A DNA stretch of 64,000 nt from Zea mays (lineage: Eukaryota > Streptophyta > Magnoliopsida > Poales > Poaceae), in NCBI RefSeq assembly GCF_902167145.1, contig NC_050105.1, positions 140,725,988 through 140,789,987 on the forward strand. Direction: 5' to 3'. Below the pieces are notes generated by a model. The model was not told the DNA's origin. It saw only the letters and a program-made list of their open reading frames with translations, and searched no databases. Made by a program: the position numbers and the translations under genes. Positions 22,445 through 33,677 of the stretch are shown here, in pieces (position 1 is the first letter of the stretch; each line of letters starts with the position of its first letter).

Positions 22445-25400
22445 ATGAGATCAGTTCTTTTCTTCGTGTGCATTTGCTTCCTGTTCGTGTCGACGGCGAG
22501 GGCGGAAGGCCCCTACCAGTTCTTCGATTGGGAGATCACGTACGGCAGTATCAGCCCTATTGGATCTCTACAACAGGTGCAAAATTATTCTGTACTGAGT
22601 TAGTCTATGAGTGACGACTCTATGTCTGGACTCTTTTGCTATTCATATCGCATCTTTTACGCAATTTATAGATCGATTTTCCTATGTTGGTTCATAGGGA
22701 ATCCTCATCAACGGGCAGTTCCCCGGGCCGAAGATCGAGTGCCAAACAAACGAGAACCTGATCATTAACGTCCGCAACAAGTTGCCTGATCCGTTCTTGC
22801 TCTCATGGTACTTTCTTCGTTCTGTCAACCCCTATGAAACATAGAGCTTTTATGATCTTCTCCACACGGGACGGGTATTCATGGATACAAAATACTCGAC
22901 AGCTAGCCATTTTAAGATAAAGCGTGGATGGATGCGGATTGATTATATATTCTTGTAAGGACATATCGGTATTCATGGATATAATAGTGGGCACACATTA
23001 AGATAATATGTGGATGGATAGAAATTGACGACGGTCCTGACTTTATTCGGCACTAGTATATGAGTGTATTGATGAAACGGGTATATCTAGAGCATCATGA
23101 ATGCAACTATGCGTATGCAGAGTGTTTCTCTTTTAAAGAGTAGTTTTAGTTTTTATTGATTGATGCACAGATATGTGCAGAGTGTTTCTCTTTTATCTTG
23201 AGTTTTATAAGTCAAGACTGTTTTACAGGTGTACCGTGTCCATTTGATGCTTGGTTAGTTACGTTTGGTTGCACCCAACTAAAGTTTAGTCCCTGTCAAA
23301 TTGAATACTTGAATGAAAATTATGAATATTAAATCTAGTTTAATAATTATAAAACTAATTACAAGACTAAAAGACAAGATAAATTTATTAAATTTAATTA
23401 AGCCTATATTTAACACTTATAATTGATATTCAAACATTTAACGTGACACAGAATAATCTTTAGTCATGGTAACCAAACACTATCTGCTTTTACAACCGAA
23501 GCGTTGATCGTTTTGATAAGTTTTCCAATAAATTATATTGCAGAGTATTTTCCCACACACACGAGTCTTTTTTTTTTGTAATTGATTAATATTGAAAAGT
23601 CAGTGAAGGAAATATTTGGTTCATGTACTAGCGTCTTTTCTTCAAACCTGAATAGGAATTATATTGATTTACTGTGCTTTATAAAAGTTAAATTGTTATG
23701 AAATCGCAGGAACGGTCTGCAGCAACGCAAGAATTCATGGCAGGACGGCGTTTCTGGCACCAACTGCCCGATCCCGCCGGGCCACAACTTCACGTACCGC
23801 ATGCAGGCCAAGGACCAGATCGGTAGCTTCTTCTACTTCCCGTCCTTGGCCCTCCACAAGGCCGCCGGTGGCTTCGGCGCTATCCGCATCGACAGCCGAC
23901 CGATGGTCCCCGTCCCGTTCCCGCCGCCGGCCGGCGAGTACGCGGTGCTCATCGGTGACTGGTACACCACCAATCACAAGGTACCAATATATATATGATC
24001 GATGACTAATTTGGCTTCTGCAGAAAAGTAATATATAATGCATAGCTAGTTCTCTGATGATGGCTATCGTTTTCTTTAACACAGTCTCTGCAACGTATGC
24101 TGGACAGCGGAAAGGAATTGCCTCGCCCTGATGGCGTCTTGATCAACGGCAAGGGTGGTGCGGACGTTGTAGATTTCGCCGTCGAGCAAGGTGACATTAT
24201 TTTGTCCTCTACTTAATTTATGTAAAAAAAAAGAGTACTTCGTCGTAGGCTTTAAGCTGTCTCGTACTCTACGAGCAGGAAAGACGTACAGGCTGCGCAT
24301 CTCAAATGTTGGGCTGCAGAACACACTGAACATCCAGATCCAAGGGCACAAGATGACGCTGGTCGAGGTGGAGGGCACGCACACGGTGCAGAACGCCTAC
24401 GCCTCCCTCGACGTCCACGTCGGCCAGTCGCTCTCGGTGCTGTTCACCGCCAACCGCCCCGCCAAGGACTACCGCATCGTCGTCTCCACCCGCTTCACCA
24501 ACGCCACCCGCCTCCTCTCCACCGCCGTCGTCCGCTACGCCGGCTCCAGTGGCCCTGCTCCCGGGCCACTGCCCGCTGGGCCCGGCGACGACGTTGACTT
24601 CTCCCTCAACCAGGCCCGTTCCATCAGGTACGCACGCACGTGAATGAACCCATCTCGACCGTTCAGCTTGATTAACGATCGTTCGGCGAGAGCAGGACGA
24701 ACCTGACGGCGAGCGGGCCGAGGCCGAACCCGCAGGGCTCCTACCGCTACGGCTCCATCAACGTGACCCGCACCATCCGGCTGGCCAGCTCGGCCGGGCT
24801 GGTCCGCGGCAGGCGCCGGTACGCGGTGAACGGCGTCTCGTTCGCGGAGGCCGACACGCCGCTCAAGCTGGCGGATCACTACAACATCAGCGGCGTGTTC
24901 CGGCTCGGCGGCATCCCCGACGCGCCGCCGCCGGCCACCGCGGAGGAGGTGAGGAACGAGACGGCGGTCATGGACTCGGACCACCGCTCCTTCGTCGAGG
25001 TCGTGCTCGAGAACGGCGAGGGCGGCGGCGTCCAGAGCTGGCACCTCGACGGCTACAGCGTGTTCGTCGTCGGGTACTGCTACTGCTACTGCATGCATTC
25101 TACACTACTCCACCCACTCGCGACATGACATGGAACAAAACTAGCTAGCTGTGGGCTGCATCTGATATATATATGTGTGGTATTTTTTTGTCTGTGGATT
25201 CTCGTCTACAGAATGGACGTGGGGACGTGGAGCAAGAAGAGCAGGGATGGCTACAACCTTGTGGACGCTGTCTCGCGCTGTACCGTGCAAGTGAGATCGA
25301 TATCCCTTTTGTTGCATACATTCTCAGGCATGCTGTGAGAATGAGATGGCCGGGCAGGCTTACTCGATCTTGTTCCGTGACCGCGCGCAGGTGTACCCGA

Positions 25401-25600
25401 GAGGGTGGACGGCGGTTCTGGTCGCGCTGGACAACGTGGGCATGTGGAACATGAGGTCGGAGGTGTGGGCGCGCAGGTACCTGGGCCAGCAGTTCTACCT
25501 CCGCGTGTACACGCCGTCGCACTCGTTCCGCGACGAGCTGCCCATCCCGGACAACGCACTCCTCTGCGGCCGCGCCGCCGGCCGTCACCACAGCCAGTAG
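22445..25600 (+). CDS. SKU5-similar (SKS) multicopper-oxidase-like secreted protein, 8 exons
   Basis: Exons 22445-22576, 22698-22807, 23710-23980, 24085-24190, 24279-24627, 24696-25073, 25212-25290 and 25391-25600; all are GT-AG and in phase, giving 544 residues, the family's usual length. A signal peptide (MRSVLFFVCICFLFVSTARA) precedes three cupredoxin domains: EGPYQFFDWEITYG, the middle domain with GVLINGKG, and the C-terminal domain with YNLVDAVSRCTVQVYP. Copper-ligand motifs of ascorbate oxidase are replaced: SWNGL where HWHG is expected, FYFPS where a WYHSH motif is expected, and no C-terminal HCH motif. So, like SKU5 and pollen NTP303/Bp10 proteins, it is probably not an active oxidase. 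No GPI-anchor signal is visible at the C-terminus, favouring the NTP303/Bp10 side. The expected location is apoplast or cell wall. Intron 2 (902 bp) holds a MITE. Confidence 0.93.
23263..23479. mobile_element. MITE-like inverted-end element in SKS intron 2
   Basis: An AT-rich 217-bp segment with ends GTTTGGTT and AACCAAAC and inner inverted parts (AAAGTTTAGTC versus ATCTTTAGTC, partial). This looks like an old hAT- or Tourist-type MITE; I could not define a target duplication. Confidence 0.5.
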
Positions 25601-26645
25601 CCGCCGCCAACCCCTGCCGCGGCGGTACTAGCACAGGCCACAGGAGCAGCACGCAGCTGTATGGTCGTCTAGTGTCTAAAAGGAAACCCAACATATAAAC
25701 ATTTTATATAACATTTTATTTGTTAGTTGGATTATTCTTGTTCTTCTCTCATTTGATAACCTGCTAAATTGGATCCCAACCAAATTTTGGACGAGTGCCA
25801 CTGTTATACGTTGTTCAAGGCTGAAATATACACAAATTCGTGTTGCCCGTCACTATCATCAACCGTGAAGTGTGTCAATCCCAGATCGATCGGCCGCCGT
25901 CCACATATAGACTGATATATCAACATGCCTGCTGGCTTGCTGTTGTAAAAGAAAAGGTTCAATTCCACGACATATGGTCGTTGGGCTTCTTGATGACGGC
26001 TACCTTCGCTTCGGATTAAAGCCGACTGTTTAGACTGCTACAGTTTATAAAACAAAAACACTATAAAAATAATAGAAGTCGGTATGGATTAAAACCAAAC
26101 AAATATACTCTTAGTTTCTTCTTTTTTAAACAAAAGCAACCGTGATTCCGGTAAGTCTTTGCATAGCAAAGCCCTATTATTTGTGATCTTACTCGAGAAT
26201 ATGACTGTTGTTTGATATCCTGGTCCCACTAGACGTTGATATCCTAGTCTAAGATTTAATATAATTAATAGAGTAATTACATCAATAAGGTGCATGCATC
26301 TTTTTTCGGAAGCTTGTCTCGAAAAAGAATCCCTGAGTTAGGCATGATTGGTCTAGAGCAATATTAGAATGAGTGACCCACTGATAAGTCTTTTTTAGTG
26401 CGTATGAGTGAGGACAAAGTGCGGATAAAATACTCGTGCTGATTTGTTGGGTGGTCTATGGTCATAAAGGGCCGCCAGAAGCAAATACTGTCGGTTAAGG
26501 AGTGGATGTGGTGTTACAATTGTTGTCGTTCTATATATTCGTTTTATGATTCAAATAGCAATGCCAACTTTGTTGCAACGTTGCTTCTACTAGCTCGTAG
26601 GTGAACTTGTTCTGCGCCAAGAGCCACTAGACTGATGACTGCAAC
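25601..26645. other. 3' flank of the SKS gene, no gene seen
   Basis: AT-rich, with no coding motif. It probably contains the SKS 3' UTR and polyadenylation signals in the first 200 bp. Confidence 0.5.
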
Positions 26646-26649
26646 CCTA

Positions 26650-26775
26650 AGGCTGGTTTGGTGACCAGAAAAATGGAGAGGATCTATGTGGAGAAATTCG
26701 CTTCATATTCAATTTTGAATAGCAAGTGGATTCCTTCCACATATCTCTATTTCCTTTATCACCAAACCCAGCACT
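26650..26775. mobile_element. Fold-back MITE
   Basis: About 125 bp with imperfect inverted arms of around 40 bp: left GGCTGGTTTGGTGACCAG, right ATCACCAAACCCAGC, with TATGTGGA repeated inverted further in. The target duplication is unclear, so the superfamily is not assigned. Confidence 0.6.
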
Positions 26776-26892
26776 AGACGACTCAAAGTCCAAACATGAT
26801 TTTTTTAAAAGAATATATAATGTACCCACAATCACACATGCAGTAATCCAAAAGTTGTACTATTCATATCTGCCGGTGGATTAGGCCTAGAG

Positions 26893-27280
26893 ATGCTAAT
26901 CCGGCCTATTTTTTGGATGAGATTTGGGTGCATGTTTCTCGTGTTCCGCATGAATGGCGAGACTTCTTGGCATTTTGAGCACTTGGATCTATATATGATT
27001 GGCACTACTCTTGAGGTGGATATGTTGACATATAGGAAGAACGGGATTATTTGTATGCTGGTTGGCATATTAGACAGAGAACAACTGCCTCTAAGACAGA
27101 TATTGTTTTTCATAAGGTGGGGTATGAGATTACATTCACTCCCGAGCCGTCGGATTTTGAACCATCAATGCCTACCTTGGTCCTGGGCACTTTTGAAAAA
27201 GAGGACGGGGACAAGGAGGATGGGGCTTCGGGGGAGAGAGAATCTGGTATGTCGAGAAAGAAGCAAAAAAGTGCGATTAT
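26893..27280 (+). pseudogene. LINE ORF1 fragment, DUF4283-like region
   Basis: Two overlapping frames together carry the LINE ORF1 N-terminal region: the first has GTTLEVDMLTYRKNGI and the second, from 27051, has KTDIVFHKVGYEITFTPEP. So at least one frameshift lies between about 27020 and 27110. The coding part is cut at 27280 by the hAT remnant. Confidence 0.65.
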
Positions 27281-27944
27281 TAGGGCCGTTCATGACTTTT
27301 TGGGGTCTGGGGCGAAATCCTATATGGAGGCCCCATCGACCATGTATATACACTATATATATAATTATAAACACAAATTATTGAACATTCAATAGAAAAA
27401 ACTTATATACCATGCCTTAAAGTTTATAAGATGACAAATATAAATTAGAGTCATGACACTTACTTGTCACATGTCACATGATATCATGCTAAAATTTTCT
27501 TCTAACGTTTTATGTTACAAAGTCGTCGATTATACCATAAAGATCAATCTTATCCAACAACTTCTTCTCAATGCACAGAATTATCAAACCATTTAATCTA
27601 CCTTGAGTCATTGTTGATCTCAAATAGTTCTTCAATAATTTCAATTTTGAAAAGCTTCTCTGAGCTGATGCAACCGTCACAAGCATAGTAAATAATATTC
27701 GATAAGCGATTGAGACATTAGGATAGCAATCTAAATATCTGGCATGCTCGAATATCTCCATAGCAAACAATATGCCAGGCGAACAGGCGGCTGGCGGCAT
27801 TAAGTCCTCACGAAGTCACGATCGCTATCCTGCAAGTCCATGAAAAAGAGATGTGGGGGCTACTGTTTTTTGATGAGGTGGGAGCCCACTAGCTATGGGG
27901 GCCCAGTGCGGTGGCACCGCCCACACCCCCTAGGGCCGGCCCTG
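27281..27944 (-). mobile_element. hAT transposon remnant inside the LINE
   Basis: 664 bp with ends TAGGGCCG and CGGCCCTG (matching inverted, 7 of 8), typical of hAT. The flanking 8-mers GCGATTAT and CAAGTTAT match only at four positions, so the duplication is decayed or the ends are slightly off. It contains only the C-terminal part of a transposase, so it is non-autonomous by deletion. Confidence 0.65.
27510..27800 (-). pseudogene. hAT transposase C-terminal dimerisation fragment
   Basis: A 96-residue open stretch with the hAT dimerisation signature (ASAQRSFSKLKLLKNYLRST, then RLNGLIILCIEK). It matches the C-terminus of zinc-finger (TTF/MYM-type) hAT proteins of plants. The N-terminal and catalytic parts are absent. 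Confidence 0.8.
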
Positions 27945-28428
27945 CAAGTTATCTAGTGAAGGACATGGCTCGGCTCCCATGCAGGTAGAAGGCATTGAGG
28001 TCCAGAGGTCATTGTCCACACCGATGGAGAAGAAACAATTTAAAACATCTAATTTGTTGGTTTTCAATGCTGTCAAACCACCTGGGCAGATTGGTTTGAA
28101 GAAGCCACTTTTTTCTACTGTGGGGATAAATTTTGATCAACATAAGCAGGTTTGGAGTCTTGTAATTGACTTATCTTGTGATGTATCTTCAGTTGAATGC
28201 CTCCATGTACAACACCTTAATGATTTTAATCTTGATGTATAGGGGACATTGCATGAGTCTGGGTCTTCTTTGAATGCAGTGTCAGGCAGGCAAGCCTTGG
28301 CTACAAGTCAAAATTCTACGGCTGTTGAGGCTAAGTTGTCTCCTCAGTTTGAGAAAATGACCATTACAGATCAACTCTCGACTGCCGGTGCTCGACCTGC
28401 TTTGGAGAAGGCCGATGATGTGGCTCAT
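27945..28428 (+). pseudogene. LINE ORF1 fragment, second part
   Basis: Open stretches 27979-28242 and 28249-28431, the same frame separated by one stop (TAG at 28240-28242). No domain is recognised. It continues after the two Copia elements at 37376 and 42104, judging by the direct repeats that flank those insertions. Confidence 0.55.
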
Positions 28429-29674
28429 TGAGAGCACCTAGAGGGGGGGTGAATAGGTGATCCTGTGAAACTTAAACTTATAGCCACAAAAACTTGTTAG
28501 GTGTTAGCACAATAATCGCCAAGTGGCTAGAGAGAAGGTCTTGCACAATACGATAATCACAAAGAATTCAACACAGAGAAGACACAGTGATTTATCCCGT
28601 GGTTCGGCCAAGTACAAAACTTGCCTACTCCACGTTGTGGCGTCCCAACGGACGAGAGTTGCACTCAACTCCTCTCAAGTGATCCAATGATCAACTTGAA
28701 TACCACAGTGTTTTGCTTTGCTTATCTTTATCCCACTTGCGAGGAATCTCCATAAATTGGAGTCTCTCGCCCTTACACTTAAAGTTCACAAAGAAGCACG
28801 GAGTAAGGGAGGGAAGCAACACACACAAATCCACAGCAAAATGCGCACACACACGGCCAAGAAACGAGCTCAAAAGACTATCTCAAAGTTCTCACTAGAA
28901 CGGAGCTCGAATCACCGAGAATGACAAACGAATGCGCAAAGACTGAGTGTGAATGATCAAGAATGCTCTAAGGTTGCTTGGTGTACTCCTCCATGCGCCT
29001 AGGGGTCCCTTTTATAGCCCCAAGGCAGCTAGGAGCCGTTGAGAGCAGTTCTGGAAGGCTGATCTTGCCTTCTGTCATCGGGCGCACCAGACAGTCCGGT
29101 TCACACCGGACACTGTCCGGTGCCCGATCTCCTTCCTAAAATGGCGCAGCCGACCGTTGCAGATCTGGGAGCCGTTGGCGCACCGGACATGTCCGGTGCA
29201 CACCGGACAGTCCGGTGCCCCCTTCCGACCGTTGGCCCGGCCACGTGTCGCGCGTAGATTCCGCGGCCGACCGTTGGCCCGGCCGACCGTTGGCTCACCG
29301 GACAGTCCGGTGCACACCGGACAGTCCGGTGCACACCGGACAGTCCGGTGAATTTTAGCCGTACGCCGTCGTCGAATTCCCGAGAGCGGCCACTTCGCTC
29401 GAGCCAGCCTGGCGCACCGGACAGTCCGGTGCCCCAGACCGAAACAGCCTCTTGGCTGTACACAGCCAACTCTTCTCTTTTCTTCTTCTTTCTGTTTCTG
29501 ATACTTAGACAAGTATATTAGTACACAAAACCAATGTACTAAGACTTAGAAACATACCTTTGCTCTTGATTTGCACTTTGTCCATTCATGGGCATAGATT
29601 TACATTTAAGCACTTGTGTTGGCACTCAATCACCAAAATACTTAGAAATGGCCCAAGGGCACATTTCCCTTTCA
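28429..29674 (-). repeat. 3' LTR of the SIRE-like Copia element
   Basis: 1246 bp. It contains a cluster of CACCGGACAGTCCGGTG palindromes at 29087-29430 and a minus-strand TATA box (GCTATAAAAGGG) at 29008-29019. Confidence 0.93.
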
Positions 29675-30463
29675 ATCTCCCCCTTTTTGGTGATTTATGC
29701 CAACACAACATAAACCAACTAGAACAAGTGCAAAATCACTTCAAATAAAAACTCAAGTTTATTTTGATTCAATTTGGCATATATAGATCATCCTTTGCCA
29801 CCACTTGGTTTGTTTTTGCAAATCAAACACAAAATCCTATCTCTAAGTCAAATCCACTTGTAGAGACATAAAGAGAGGTTTTCCAACAAAAATTGATTCA
29901 AGATTCCAAAAACTCCCCCTTTTTCCCATAATCAACACTTCTCCCCACAAGGGGCCAACTTTTGACAAAAGAGACAATGCAAGAGTTTTGACAAACCAAA
30001 AGCTCTATCCTACTATTTTCAAAGTTTCTCAAGTGGTAGCTGATCCATTTATTGCTTTGGCCTTTATTTTCTCCCCCTTTGGCATCAATCACCAAAACGG
30101 GATCAATCTTGGCCCTTTAACCCTATTGCCTCACCAAAATCTTCAATTAAGAGCAAATAGGCAATAAGAGTCTAAAGATGAACTTGGAATAAGTTACCCT
30201 CTCATCGGAGTGCAGTGGAAGTCTTTCATGGTCCAAGTCCACCTTTTTCCCTTTCAATCCATCGTCGAGACTAAATCATCAAACTCAAGCACATGGTTAG
30301 TCTTCAAAGGGTCAAGTTGTAACATATCTCCCCCTAAACATGTGCATCACTTTGCAACGGACTTGTGAGGTCCAGGGAGTGTTTGTACAACTTGAGCACC
30401 ATAATAAACAACAAAATGCAAAAAGGAACATGATCAAAGGCATAAACACATGTATGCTATAAA
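29675..30463 (-). other. Copia 3' untranslated region with polypurine tract
   Basis: About 790 bp between pol and the 3' LTR, without an envelope-like frame. The minus-strand AAAAAGGGGGAGAT directly abuts the LTR at 29675-29688 as the polypurine tract; similar purine runs recur at 29921 and 30072. Confidence 0.75.
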
Positions 30464-33400
30464 TCAATCCAGGTTCCGCGAATCTAAGACATTTAGCTCA
30501 CTACGCAACTTGCAAAAGGTCTTCTCATCTAGAGGCTTAGTGAAGATATCGGCTAGCTGGTTTTCGGTGCTAACATGAAACACTTCGATATCTCCCTTTT
30601 GCTGGCGGTCTCTCAGAAAGTGATGCCGGATGTCAATGTGCTTTGTGCGGCTGTGTTCAACAGGATTTTCCGCCATGCGGATAGCACTCTCATTGTCACA
30701 TAGGAGTGGGACTTTGCTCAGATTGTAGCCAAAGTCCCTGAGGGTTTGCCTCATCCAAAGTAGTTGCGCGCAACACTGCCCTGCGGCAACATACTCGGCC
30801 TCAGCGGTGGATAGGGCAACGGAGGTTTGTTTCTTAGAGTTCCACGACACCAGGGACCTTCCTAAGAATTGGCACGTCCCTGATGTACTCTTCCTATCGA
30901 CCTTACATCCAGCATAGTCGGAATCTGAGTATCCAACCAAGTCAAAGGTAGACCCCTTTGGATACCAGAGCCCGAAGCAAGGCGTAGCAACCAAATATCT
31001 AAGAATTCGCTTCACCGCCACTAAGTGACACTCCTTAGGATCGGATTGAAATCTAGCACACATGCATACGCTAAGCATAATGTCCGGTCTACTAGCACAT
31101 AAATAAAGTAAAGACCCTATCATTGACCGGTATGCTTTTTGATCAACGGACTTACCTCCTTTGTTGAGGTCGGTGTGTCCGTCGGTCCCCATCGGAGTCT
31201 TTGCGGGCTTGGCGTCCTTCATCCCAAACCGCTTTAGCAGATCTTGCGTGTACTTCGTTTGGGAGATGAAGGTGCCGTCCTTGAGTTGCTTCACTTGAAA
31301 CCCAAGGAAGTAGTTCAACTCGCCCATCATCGACATCTCGAATTTCTGAGTCATTACCCTGCTAAACTCTTCACAAGACTTTTGGTTAGTAGAACCAAAT
31401 ATTATGTCATCGACATAAATTTGGCACACAAACAAATCACCATCACATGTCTTAGTAAAAAGAGTTGGATCAGCTTTCCCAACCTTGAAAGCATTAACAA
31501 TTAGAAAGTCTCTAAGGCATTCATACCATGCTCTTGGGGCTTGCTTAAGTCCATAGAGCGCCTTAGAGAGCTTACACACGTGGTCGGGGTACCGTTCATC
31601 CTCGAAGCCAGGGGGTTGCTCCACGTACACCTCCTCCTTGATTGGCCCGTCGAGGAAAGCGCTCTTCACATCCATTTGGAACAGCCTGAAAGAATGGTGA
31701 GCGGCATATGCTAGCAAGATACGAATTGATTCTAGCCTAGCCACAGGAGCAAACGTCTCCTCAAAGTCCAAACCTGCGACTTGGGCATAACCTTTTGCCA
31801 CAAGTCGAGCCTTGTTCCTCGTCACCACCCCGTGCTCGTCCTGTTTGTTGCGGAACACCCACTTGGTTCCCACAACATTTTGCTTGGGACGAGGCACCAG
31901 TGTCCAAACTTCATTGCGCTTGAAGTTGTTGAGTTCCTCCTGCATGGCCAATACCCAATCCGGATCTAACAAGGCCTCCTCTACGCTGAAAGGCTCAATA
32001 GAAGAGACAAAGGAGTAATGCTCAGAAAAATTAACTAATCGAGATCGAGTAGTTACTCCCTTGCTAATGTCACCCAGAATTTGGTCGATGGGATGATCCC
32101 TTTGAATCATCGCTCGAACTTGGGTTGGAGGTGCCGGTTGCGCTTCTTCCTCCATCACGTGAACATCTTGTGCTCCCCCTTGATCACACGCCTCCTTTTG
32201 ATGAACCTGTTCATCATCTTGAGGTGGGGGATGCACCGTTGTTGAGGAAGAAGGTTGATCTCGTTCATCTTGTTCCTGTGGCCGCACTTCTCCAATCGCC
32301 ATGGTTCGTATAGCGGCTGTCGGAACATCTTCTTCATCTACATCATCACAATCAACAACTTGCTCTCTTGGAGAGCCATTAGTCTCATCAAATACAACGT
32401 CGCTAGAGACTTCAACCAAACCCGATGATTTGTTGAAGACTCTATACGCCTTTGTATTTGAGTCATAACCTAACAAAAACCCTTCTACAGCTTTGGGAGC
32501 AAATTTAGAATTTCTACCCTTCTTCACTAGAATGTAGCACTTGCTCCCAAATACACGAAAGTAAGATACATTGGGTTTGTTACCGGTTAGTAGCTCATAC
32601 GAAGTCTTCTTGAGGAGACGATGAAGGTAGACCCTGTTGATGGCGTGGCAAGCCGTGTTCACGGCTTCCGACCAGAAACACTCGGGGGTCTTGAATTCTC
32701 CAAGCATCGTCCTCGCCATATCGATTAGCGTCCTGTTCTTCCTCTCTACCACACCATTTTGCTGTGGTGTGTAGGGAGCGGAGAACTCGTGCTTGATCCC
32801 TTCCTCCTCAAGGAACTCCTCCACTTGAAGGTTCTTGAACTCGGACCCATTGTCGCTCCTTATCTTCTTCACCTTGAGCTCAAACTCATTTTGAGCTCTC
32901 CTGAGGAAGCGCTTGAGGGTCCCTTGGGTTTCAGACTTATCCTGCAAAAAGAACACCCAAGTGAAGCGGGAAAAGTCATCAACGATAACTAGACCATACT
33001 TACTTCCCCCTATGCTCAGATAGGCGACGGGTCCGAAGAGGTCCATATGCAGCAGCTCCAGGGGTCTTGAAGTGGTCATCACATTCTTGCTGTGATGCGC
33101 TCCTCCCACCTGTTTACCTGCTTGACAAGCTGCACAAGGTCTATCTTTTTCGAATTGTACGTTAGTCAAACCTATCACGTGTTCTCCCTTTAGAAGCTTG
33201 TGAAGGTTCTTCATCCCCACATGTGCTAAGCGGCGATGCCACAGCCAGCCCATGCTAGTCTTAGCAATTAAGCATGCATCTAGACCGGCCTCTTCTTTTG
33301 CAAAATCAACTAAGTAAAGCTTGCCGTCTAATACACCCTTAAAAGCTAGTGAACCATCACTTCTTCTAAAGACAGACACATCTACATTTGTAAATAGACA

Positions 33401-33670
33401 GTTATATCCCATATTGCATAATTGACTAACAGATAACAAATTATATCCAAGAGACTCTACTAAAAACACATTAGAGATAGAGTGCTCATTAGAAATTGCA
33501 ATTTTACCTAACCCTTTTACCTTGCCTTGATTCCCATCACCGAATATAATTGAATCTTGGGAATCCTTATTCTTGACGTAGGAGGTGAACATCTTCTTCT
33601 CCCCCGTCATATGGTTTGTGCATCCGCTGTCGATAATCCTGCTTGAACCCCCGGATGCATAAACCTGCAA
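30464..33670 (-). CDS. pol: Copia pol: protease, integrase, RT, RNase H
   Basis: Open frame of 1068 residues. The protease active site is DSGCTNHM at about residue 17. The pre-integrase zinc motif follows ([15 protein letters not shown]), with the integrase core ([19 protein letters not shown]) in the next 250 residues. RT is typical of Copia ([33 protein letters not shown] near residue 750). RNase H ends the protein ([18 protein letters not shown], then [11 protein letters not shown]). It lacks an in-phase link to gag: its frame is offset by one base, so the start Met given here is only the first in frame. Otherwise no internal stop. Confidence 0.93.
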   Translation of the reverse strand: MQVYASGGSSRIIDSGCTNHMTGEKKMFTSYVKNKDSQDSIIFGDGNQGKVKGLGKIAISNEHSISNVFLVESLGYNLLSVSQLCNMGYNCLFTNVDVSVFRRSDGSLAFKGVLDGKLYLVDFAKEEAGLDACLIAKTSMGWLWHRRLAHVGMKNLHKLLKGEHVIGLTNVQFEKDRPCAACQAGKQVGGAHHSKNVMTTSRPLELLHMDLFGPVAYLSIGGSKYGLVIVDDFSRFTWVFFLQDKSETQGTLKRFLRRAQNEFELKVKKIRSDNGSEFKNLQVEEFLEEEGIKHEFSAPYTPQQNGVVERKNRTLIDMARTMLGEFKTPECFWSEAVNTACHAINRVYLHRLLKKTSYELLTGNKPNVSYFRVFGSKCYILVKKGRNSKFAPKAVEGFLLGYDSNTKAYRVFNKSSGLVEVSSDVVFDETNGSPREQVVDCDDVDEEDVPTAAIRTMAIGEVRPQEQDERDQPSSSTTVHPPPQDDEQVHQKEACDQGGAQDVHVMEEEAQPAPPTQVRAMIQRDHPIDQILGDISKGVTTRSRLVNFSEHYSFVSSIEPFSVEEALLDPDWVLAMQEELNNFKRNEVWTLVPRPKQNVVGTKWVFRNKQDEHGVVTRNKARLVAKGYAQVAGLDFEETFAPVARLESIRILLAYAAHHSFRLFQMDVKSAFLDGPIKEEVYVEQPPGFEDERYPDHVCKLSKALYGLKQAPRAWYECLRDFLIVNAFKVGKADPTLFTKTCDGDLFVCQIYVDDIIFGSTNQKSCEEFSRVMTQKFEMSMMGELNYFLGFQVKQLKDGTFISQTKYTQDLLKRFGMKDAKPAKTPMGTDGHTDLNKGGKSVDQKAYRSMIGSLLYLCASRPDIMLSVCMCARFQSDPKECHLVAVKRILRYLVATPCFGLWYPKGSTFDLVGYSDSDYAGCKVDRKSTSGTCQFLGRSLVSWNSKKQTSVALSTAEAEYVAAGQCCAQLLWMRQTLRDFGYNLSKVPLLCDNESAIRMAENPVEHSRTKHIDIRHHFLRDRQQKGDIEVFHVSTENQLADIFTKPLDEKTFCKLRSELNVLDSRNLD

Positions 33671-33677
33671 GGCAAAT

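Noticed and set aside
24535..25098. Minus-strand frame of 187 residues over SKS exons 5-6
   Set aside because: Shadow of GC-rich coding sequence; no similarity to any family and no promoter.
29675..30463. Envelope-like third frame expected in some SIRE elements
   Set aside because: The stretch has only short frames; no envelope-like gene is present.
32759..32992. Plus-strand frames inside Copia pol and gag (for example 77-109 residues)
   Set aside because: Antisense shadows of the long minus-strand frames.
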